Of a stretch of DNA of 64,000 nucleotides, positions 59,403-64,000 are shown in pieces; within the stretch, counting starts at the first letter, position 1; the number at the start of each line of letters is the position of its first letter. The DNA lies in contig NZ_CM125436.1 in NCBI RefSeq assembly GCF_052072235.1, positions 310,001 to 374,000 on the forward strand. Reading direction: 5' to 3'. The notes below the pieces were generated by a model. That model did not search any database and had not been told where the DNA came from. It saw nothing but the letters and a program-made list of their open reading frames with translations. The translations under genes were made by a program, and so were the position numbers. Origin of the DNA: Brevibacillus_D fluminis_A. GTDB lineage: Bacteria; Bacillota; Bacilli; Brevibacillales; Brevibacillaceae.

Positions 59403-60909
59403 ACCGCGCAGCCATGAAAAAACCATTCCGTTGCTGCAGTTTTGGACATGGCGCTATGCCTTGATTTTGCTGGTCACGCTGGTGAGCCTCGGGCTGTTGG
59501 CAGGCATGTGGATTCAGATAAACGATGACCAGCAGCGGTTCTCGGTGCTGCAGGCACGAGCCGAGCAATTGGGGGATTCCTATATGCGCGCGACAAATGT
59601 TCAGGTCAAAATCGTCCGTCAGTTCCAGCTGCAAAAGGCGATCGCCGTCAGCACGGCAGCCACGACGGTGCCTGCGAAAGCCGCGATGGCAACAGCTACG
59701 ATGGTTCCGCTGGAAATCGCCCGCCCGATCGAGAAATACGATGATTTCATGCAAATTTTTGACATGCATGACAAGGAAATCGCAACGATTAACAGCCGCA
59801 GCAGCATGGCCGTGCCGATGGAAGTAATCAAGACGTCCGCCGATCCCGCTGTGCTGGCGCAAGGGCAGTCGGTCCGGGAAAAAATCAAGGTGAACGACGA
59901 GACATGGCTGCGCGTCGGTGTACCGCTCAGCGAGAATGATGTGATCACCGGAGCGCTGTATTTGAGCGCGCCGCCTGAGGAAAATACCGTGAAAATGAAC
60001 CAGACCTATGTCATGCTGGCACTGATCATCGTCGGGATCACATTTGGCGGCTGGATTGTGATCTACCTGCTGTCACGGAAGCTGACAAGCCCGCTGCGGC
60101 AGCTGGCGGGCGCTGCGATCCAGATTGCGGAAGGCGATTATTCGCCGACTCTGCCGATGATTAACGATGTGAAAGAAGCCGAGCTGAGGCAGCTGGTCGC
60201 CTCCTTCGATGTCATGACCAAGCGGCTGAAGCAGCTGGAGCAAATGCGCACCGATTTGCTGGCGGGCGTGTCCCATGAGCTGCGGACGCCGGTTACCTCG
60301 ATTCGCGGCATGGTGCAAGCCGTGCAAGGCGGGGTTGTGACCGGCGCGAGGGCGGATGAATTTTTGCAGACAACGCTTGAGGAAGCCAAGCGGATGCAGA
60401 AAATGGTCGAGGATTTGCTCGATTTCTCGTCGCTGGAAGCAGGCGTGATCCAGGGAGACCGGAAAGAGCTTTTGGCAAGCGAGCTGATCGAGAGCGCCAT
60501 TTCGCCGCTTCGTTCCTTGCCGGCATTCGCGTCCGCACAAATCAAAGCCGAGTTGACTGATGACGCCCTTGTCGTGATCGGGGATAGCGGGCAGCTCAAG
60601 CAGATTTTGATCAATTTGCTGACGAACAGCACAGCGGCAGGGGCGACTGAGATTACACTTGCCGCGAGCAGGGCGGAGGGTGGTGTCGTCATTGATGTAA
60701 CCGACAACGGGAATGGCATCAAAGAGTCGGAAGTGCCCTATATTTTTGAACGCTATTACCGGGGGGACAGCAAACGGAAGAAAAAGCACGGCCTTGGATT
60801 GGGGCTGCCGCTCTGTCGTCTGCTCGCCCATGCCAACGGCGGGGAACTGTTCCTGCTGCGCACATCGGAACAAGGAACGGTGTTCCGCCTGAGATTGCCA
60901 AGCACATGA
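59395..60909 (+). CDS. Sensor histidine kinase
   Basis: This 504-residue kinase has two membrane segments (about 21-41 and 205-226) flanking an extracytoplasmic sensor of about 160 residues, then HAMP (about 228-282), a dimerisation domain with phosphoacceptor His294 (GVSHELRTPV), and an ATPase domain (DNGNGI, HGLGLGLPLC). It pairs with the response regulator overlapping its start. The signal is unknown; there is no adjacent obvious target other than the secreted protein at 61150. Confidence 0.93.
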   Translation: MFRPRSHEKTIPLLQFWTWRYALILLVTLVSLGLLAGMWIQINDDQQRFSVLQARAEQLGDSYMRATNVQVKIVRQFQLQKAIAVSTAATTVPAKAAMATATMVPLEIARPIEKYDDFMQIFDMHDKEIATINSRSSMAVPMEVIKTSADPAVLAQGQSVREKIKVNDETWLRVGVPLSENDVITGALYLSAPPEENTVKMNQTYVMLALIIVGITFGGWIVIYLLSRKLTSPLRQLAGAAIQIAEGDYSPTLPMINDVKEAELRQLVASFDVMTKRLKQLEQMRTDLLAGVSHELRTPVTSIRGMVQAVQGGVVTGARADEFLQTTLEEAKRMQKMVEDLLDFSSLEAGVIQGDRKELLASELIESAISPLRSLPAFASAQIKAELTDDALVVIGDSGQLKQILINLLTNSTAAGATEITLAASRAEGGVVIDVTDNGNGIKESEVPYIFERYYRGDSKRKKKHGLGLGLPLCRLLAHANGGELFLLRTSEQGTVFRLRLPST

Positions 60910-60926
60910 GCTGCTTGGCATTTTTT
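60897..60926 (+). terminator. Terminator overlapping the kinase stop codon
   Basis: TGCCAAGCA (60897-60905) pairs with TGCTTGGCA (60912-60920) and a T run follows; the kinase stop codon lies in the loop. Confidence 0.88.
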
Positions 60927-61013
60927 TATACAGATAAGAATTTATAAAATTCTTATCCAGTATAAGTGCAACCGCGGCTACGCCAAAAAGCTTCGCGTAG
61001 CCAGGTTTTCTAA
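60927..61013 (+). repeat. 87-bp intergenic element, copy B
   Basis: It has the same length and orientation as copy A (21599-21685), with seven differences. The second hairpin is perfect here: GGCTACGC/GCGTAGCC. The first hairpin carries compensated changes (G-C in copy A, A-T here). It begins in the T run of the kinase terminator. Confidence 0.85.
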
Positions 61014-61149
61014 TTTTTGCCCATCGTCATTTTGCCGTCACATCCGTTTCGTACAGTATACGTGTAGCCGATCCGACAAGCAGTGGAAACGGCGAACATC
61101 TTGGAATTGCAAACATCGCACAGCGATCAATACGAAGGAGGAACGTTCG

Positions 61150-62013
61150 ATGAAAAAGAAAATAACAATGGCAGCAGCAGTTTTGGCAGTATCCGCAATG
61201 GCAACCTCAGCATTCGCCGCAGAGCCTGTCGCGCAAAAAGAAACAATTCCGGCAAAAACGCTGGTTGCGGCACAAGTGATAAAGGCACCGCAAGCGATAA
61301 GCTTCGAGGAGTTCGCAAAAGAACAAGGCGTAACCGTAGACGAGCTGCTGGAGCAGATGGAAAAAGACGGGTTGCTCGCACAGCTTGCAAAAATGAAAGC
61401 TCTGTCCCTTGAAGAGATGAAGAATTATTTGAAAGAAGAAGGGAAAGTGGTTGAAGCGTTTGCCATACTCCCCGCTCAAATCGTTGACGGCAAGGAAGGC
61501 GACGCGAAGGAAATTTCGCCAGACGGCAAAACTGCGGCGATGAAAATGACGATCGCGAAGCTTGCAGAAGCAGATAAAGATGGCGGCAACGGGGACAAGG
61601 ATGAAACGGGAACCGCCGTTCCTTTCACCAAAACGGTGACGATCAAAACAAGCGATATCGCTGCCGGCAATCATGCCGACGATAAAACAGCCATGGTCAA
61701 AATCACCCGTTCGATCCCGGCTGTAAACACGGTCGATGCGGCAGAAGGGAAGGGTCAAATGGCTGCGATTGTCTTGAAAGGTAACGAGGATTTGGCAAAG
61801 ATGGCCGCTGTCACCGTAAGCCTGAGTCTGGAAGACGCGGCGAAGAGCCAGGGGCTGACGGCGGATGAGCTGCTTGCCAAAATGGAGAAGGACGGCTCCC
61901 TTGCCGAAATCGCCAAATCCAAAAACATGACAACCGAAGAAGCCATCGACTATCTGAAAAAAGATGCGAAATTTGCGGAAGCGGCGGTCATGATTCCGGC
62001 CAAGAAAAAATAA
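61150..62013 (+). CDS. Secreted protein with an internal duplication
   Basis: This 287-residue exported protein has a signal peptide (about 1-24, ending SAFAA). It contains two copies of a ~60-residue helical module: ISFEEFAKEQGVTVDELL... at about 50-110 and LSLEDAAKSQGLTADELL... at about 227-285, each ending near (A)ILPA/MIPA. An acidic Asp/Lys/Gly-rich segment lies between. I do not recognise the family. GAAGGAGGAACG precedes the ATG. A terminator follows at about 62029-62058. Confidence 0.8.
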   Translation: MKKKITMAAAVLAVSAMATSAFAAEPVAQKETIPAKTLVAAQVIKAPQAISFEEFAKEQGVTVDELLEQMEKDGLLAQLAKMKALSLEEMKNYLKEEGKVVEAFAILPAQIVDGKEGDAKEISPDGKTAAMKMTIAKLAEADKDGGNGDKDETGTAVPFTKTVTIKTSDIAAGNHADDKTAMVKITRSIPAVNTVDAAEGKGQMAAIVLKGNEDLAKMAAVTVSLSLEDAAKSQGLTADELLAKMEKDGSLAEIAKSKNMTTEEAIDYLKKDAKFAEAAVMIPAKKK

Positions 62014-62028
62014 GCAAGCAGACGAATC

Positions 62029-62058
62029 CCCTGTTCGCGAGATGGACAGGGGATTTTA
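62029..62058 (+). terminator. Terminator after the secreted-protein gene
   Basis: AATCCCCTGT and ACAGGGGATT form a perfect ten-bp stem followed by Ts. Confidence 0.85.
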
Positions 62059-62170
62059 CTGTGTCAGGATTGCTCCGTCAAGATGAGCGGGCCGTGATTC
62101 GTGAACAGCAGAAAATCGCCTCGCAGTTGAGTAAGCACCACGAGGCGTTTTGGCTGTGAATCAAGTTGTT

Positions 62171-63127
62171 TTACGATAGAGCCTTGACCAATTTGACCGA
62201 TTTTTTTTGCTGGCTTCTGCGCTGGGACAGGTTGTTGAACAGCAGGGCCGCAATGACCAAGAAGGTGCCCATGACCTCTACCATCGTAATATGGTAGCCC
62301 TGAAAAACGAGAATCGCCAACGTCGTCAACGGCACGAAATTGATGAACAAAATGCCGTTGGGCGGTGTGAGCAGCCTGATTCCCGCGTTCCAGCAGAGCA
62401 GCGCGGCGATCCCTGGCAGAAGCACCATGAAGGCAAGCTCATATTTGACCGAAAAAATCGTTGAAAGCGCCGGAAACGACAGGAAGCCGAGCGCGGTTGC
62501 CGCCGACACGACGATCAGTGAGACGACCGTACCAAAAAGGCAGCTGAGTGTGGAATAACGCAATGCGGACCAGGTGGGAAAATGATTCCCGCCCATCGTG
62601 TAGATCACCCAGCCGACGACGCCGGCAAAAATCACGCCGACCGGAAGCAAGCTGGATTTTGCCATCAAGAGAAAATGAAGGTCGCCTTTGGTGATGACGA
62701 GCAGCGCGCCTGCAAACGAGACCAGCATGCTGATCATGGTGAAACGGTTTGGCGTTTTGCGTTTATACATCCAGAAGACGAGCACGGAAATCATCGGCAT
62801 CATGGCTTCCATAAGCGAGGCGATGATTGTGCCTGTCCCCGGCAGCGAGCTTTGGCCCAAAAAGACGAGCAGGTTGTAGACGGTAAACGCCATGCTTCCG
62901 AAAAAAACAAGGCTTTTGCCCTTTCCTTCCAGCCGAAAGGCGCTTTTGCCTTCTTTCATCAATAAAATCACGGCAAGCAGCAGGCTGCCGATGAAATAGC
63001 GAAAGAATGAAAAATAAATCGGATCAATCCGTTGGAAAGCTCCTTCTGCCACAGGAAACATCGCTCCCCACGACATGCTTGCAATCAAACAAAAAAGCCC
63101 TCCAACCACTACACCATTCTTACCCAC
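62171..63127 (-). CDS. EamA/DMT family transporter
   Basis: This 318-residue membrane protein has about ten membrane segments in two EamA repeats (GLFCLIASMSWGAMFPVAEGAF; VGVIFAGVVGWVIYTMGGN). DMT transporters export amino acids, nucleosides or other metabolites. A GTG at 63127 has AAGGAGGAA upstream; the longer frame to 63283 adds an unlikely leader. It is divergent from a LysR regulator that probably controls it. Confidence 0.9.
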   Translation of the reverse strand: MGKNGVVVGGLFCLIASMSWGAMFPVAEGAFQRIDPIYFSFFRYFIGSLLLAVILLMKEGKSAFRLEGKGKSLVFFGSMAFTVYNLLVFLGQSSLPGTGTIIASLMEAMMPMISVLVFWMYKRKTPNRFTMISMLVSFAGALLVITKGDLHFLLMAKSSLLPVGVIFAGVVGWVIYTMGGNHFPTWSALRYSTLSCLFGTVVSLIVVSAATALGFLSFPALSTIFSVKYELAFMVLLPGIAALLCWNAGIRLLTPPNGILFINFVPLTTLAILVFQGYHITMVEVMGTFLVIAALLFNNLSQRRSQQKKSVKLVKALS

Positions 63128-63320
63128 GAAAAACTTCCTCCTTGCATCCTTTGGCAGCATCTTGTTGCGAAATATTTTGTTCCGGCATTCGGAACCGGTA
63201 AAACCCGGCGTCTCCATGCCCTTACACATCGTAAAGGATAGGAAGTTGTTAGTAAAATGATTGAAAAGAAACTTATCGATCATTTAAAATGATAGCACAT
63301 AACACCTGGAGGAAACGTGG

Positions 63321-64000
63321 ATGGAATTGAACGATTTGACCGTTTTTCAGCGAGTGGCGTTTCACGGCAGCGTAAGCAAGGCGGCAGAGGAATTGAACTA
63401 CGTGCAGTCCAATGTGACCGCAAGAATCAAGCATCTGGAAACGGAACTCGGCACCTCGCTGTTTTACCGCCATCGACGCGGGATGACGCTGACCGCTGAG
63501 GGGAAAAAGCTGATCGAATATGCGGCCAAGGTCATGGCCAGCGTGGAGGAATTGAAGCGTGCCTTCCAAGACGCGGAGACGCCGACGGGCGTGCTGGAGA
63601 TCGGCACGGTCGAGATCGTCAATTGGCTGCCGCGCATCCTGTCGGCCTACCATCAGCAATACCCGGGCGTCGATCTGTCGCTGAAAGCGGGCGTGACCGA
63701 GCAGCTGATCAAGGATGTGTTGGACTACAAGCTGGACGGCGCCTTCATTTCGGGACCGATCAGGCATCCGCTGATCGAGCAATACATGGAGTGCAGCGAG
63801 GAGCTGGTGGTCGTGTCCAAACGCGAGACGCTTACGATGGAAGAGCTGACACATACGCCGCTTTTGCTGTTCAACAAAGGATGCGGCTATCGTGCCAAAC
63901 TGGGCAGCTGGTTTCGCCGGGAAGGGATTTTGCCCAAGCAGGTGATGGAATTCGCCAGCTTCGAGACGATCATCGGCAGTGTGGCAGCAGGATTGGGCAT
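63321..64000 (+). CDS. LysR-family transcriptional regulator (partial, runs off the window)
   Basis: The open frame from ATG 63321 encodes MELNDLTVFQRVAFHGSVSK and the rest of a LysR winged helix (AAEELNYVQSNVTARIKHLETELG), then the start of the effector-binding domain, and continues past the window end (226 residues seen of about 290). TGGAGG precedes the start. Its divergent neighbour is a DMT exporter, the likely target. Confidence 0.92.
   Translation, partial: MELNDLTVFQRVAFHGSVSKAAEELNYVQSNVTARIKHLETELGTSLFYRHRRGMTLTAEGKKLIEYAAKVMASVEELKRAFQDAETPTGVLEIGTVEIVNWLPRILSAYHQQYPGVDLSLKAGVTEQLIKDVLDYKLDGAFISGPIRHPLIEQYMECSEELVVVSKRETLTMEELTHTPLLLFNKGCGYRAKLGSWFRREGILPKQVMEFASFETIIGSVAAGLG

Noticed and set aside
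1..64000. CRISPR arrays and intact insertion sequences
   Set aside because: I found no regularly spaced repeat array and no complete transposase or terminal inverted repeats.

Overview
The window looks like a chromosomal segment of an endospore-forming Bacillota of the Brevibacillus/Paenibacillus kind. The evidence is a 23S rRNA 3' end followed by a dense tRNA array, a conserved rocF-(spo0E)-sigW-rsiW-cdaA-cdaR-glmM-glmS block with a glmS ribozyme, several spore coat and germination genes (cotJABC, CotF-like, CotB-like, a gerABCC operon), strong AGGAGG-type ribosome binding sites with many GTG/TTG starts, and mid-range GC. Genus is an inference from layout; no 16S rRNA is present. Layout: 1-1335 is the 23S tail and eleven tRNA genes ending in a terminator, with a tRNA-3'-end duplication inside the array. 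1538-9883 is core: arginase, a Spo0E-like phosphatase, SigW/RsiW with an autoregulatory SigW promoter, diadenylate cyclase, its regulator CdaR (frameshifted here), and the two amino-sugar enzymes GlmM and GlmS that feed peptidoglycan synthesis. 10-19 kb holds small metabolic and regulatory pairs: SDR/LysR, TetR/thiolase with twin palindromic operators, an arylamine N-acetyltransferase, and MarR/hydrolase/flavodoxin-like quinone reductase with a perfect inverted operator pair. 18.6-31 kb holds an OatA-type O-acyltransferase, a Fur-box-preceded heme monooxygenase, the gerABCC germination operon, an old-yellow-enzyme, a broken amidohydrolase, a TolC-family protein and a CotF-like coat protein. 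31.2-37.5 kb begins with cotJABC and continues as a low-GC scrapyard: a vapBC toxin-antitoxin pair, two decayed cotJC copies (one split by a 962-bp insert flanked by a 7-bp duplication), a group II intron scrap and headless gene fragments. 37.5-40.6 kb is an arsenic island: arsR-acr3-arsC, then a second arsR, an ArsI-type C-As lyase and a 57-residue Cys-tailed protein, with one long ArsR1 palindrome and four ATCAA-N6-TTGAT palindromes. 41-49.5 kb returns to secreted and spore-surface functions: an NlpC/P60 hydrolase, a glycosyltransferase, a Fur-box-preceded lipoprotein, a response regulator without a kinase, an ATP-grasp spore protein, CotB with a Cys/Lys/Arg tail of 11-residue repeats, a CotB-like protein, and a minimal kinase-like protein. 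49.5-64 kb carries HutD, a BmrR-like MerR, a DUF554 membrane protein, a holin-like protein, a YcdB/PepSY-type secreted protein, a SulP transporter and a Cys-rich protein bracketing an ArsR-family repressor and sharing an identical 20-bp operator, a frameshifted cupin, a GNAT, a two-component pair, a secreted protein with an internal duplication, a DMT exporter and a truncated divergent LysR gene. Three genes (cdaR, amidohydrolase, cupin) are each broken by one missing base in a purine run (on the coding strand), so read error in the assembly must be considered. An 87-bp intergenic element occurs in two nearly full copies and two partial ones, with compensatory changes in a hairpin. The window contains no CRISPR array, intact transposase or prophage.
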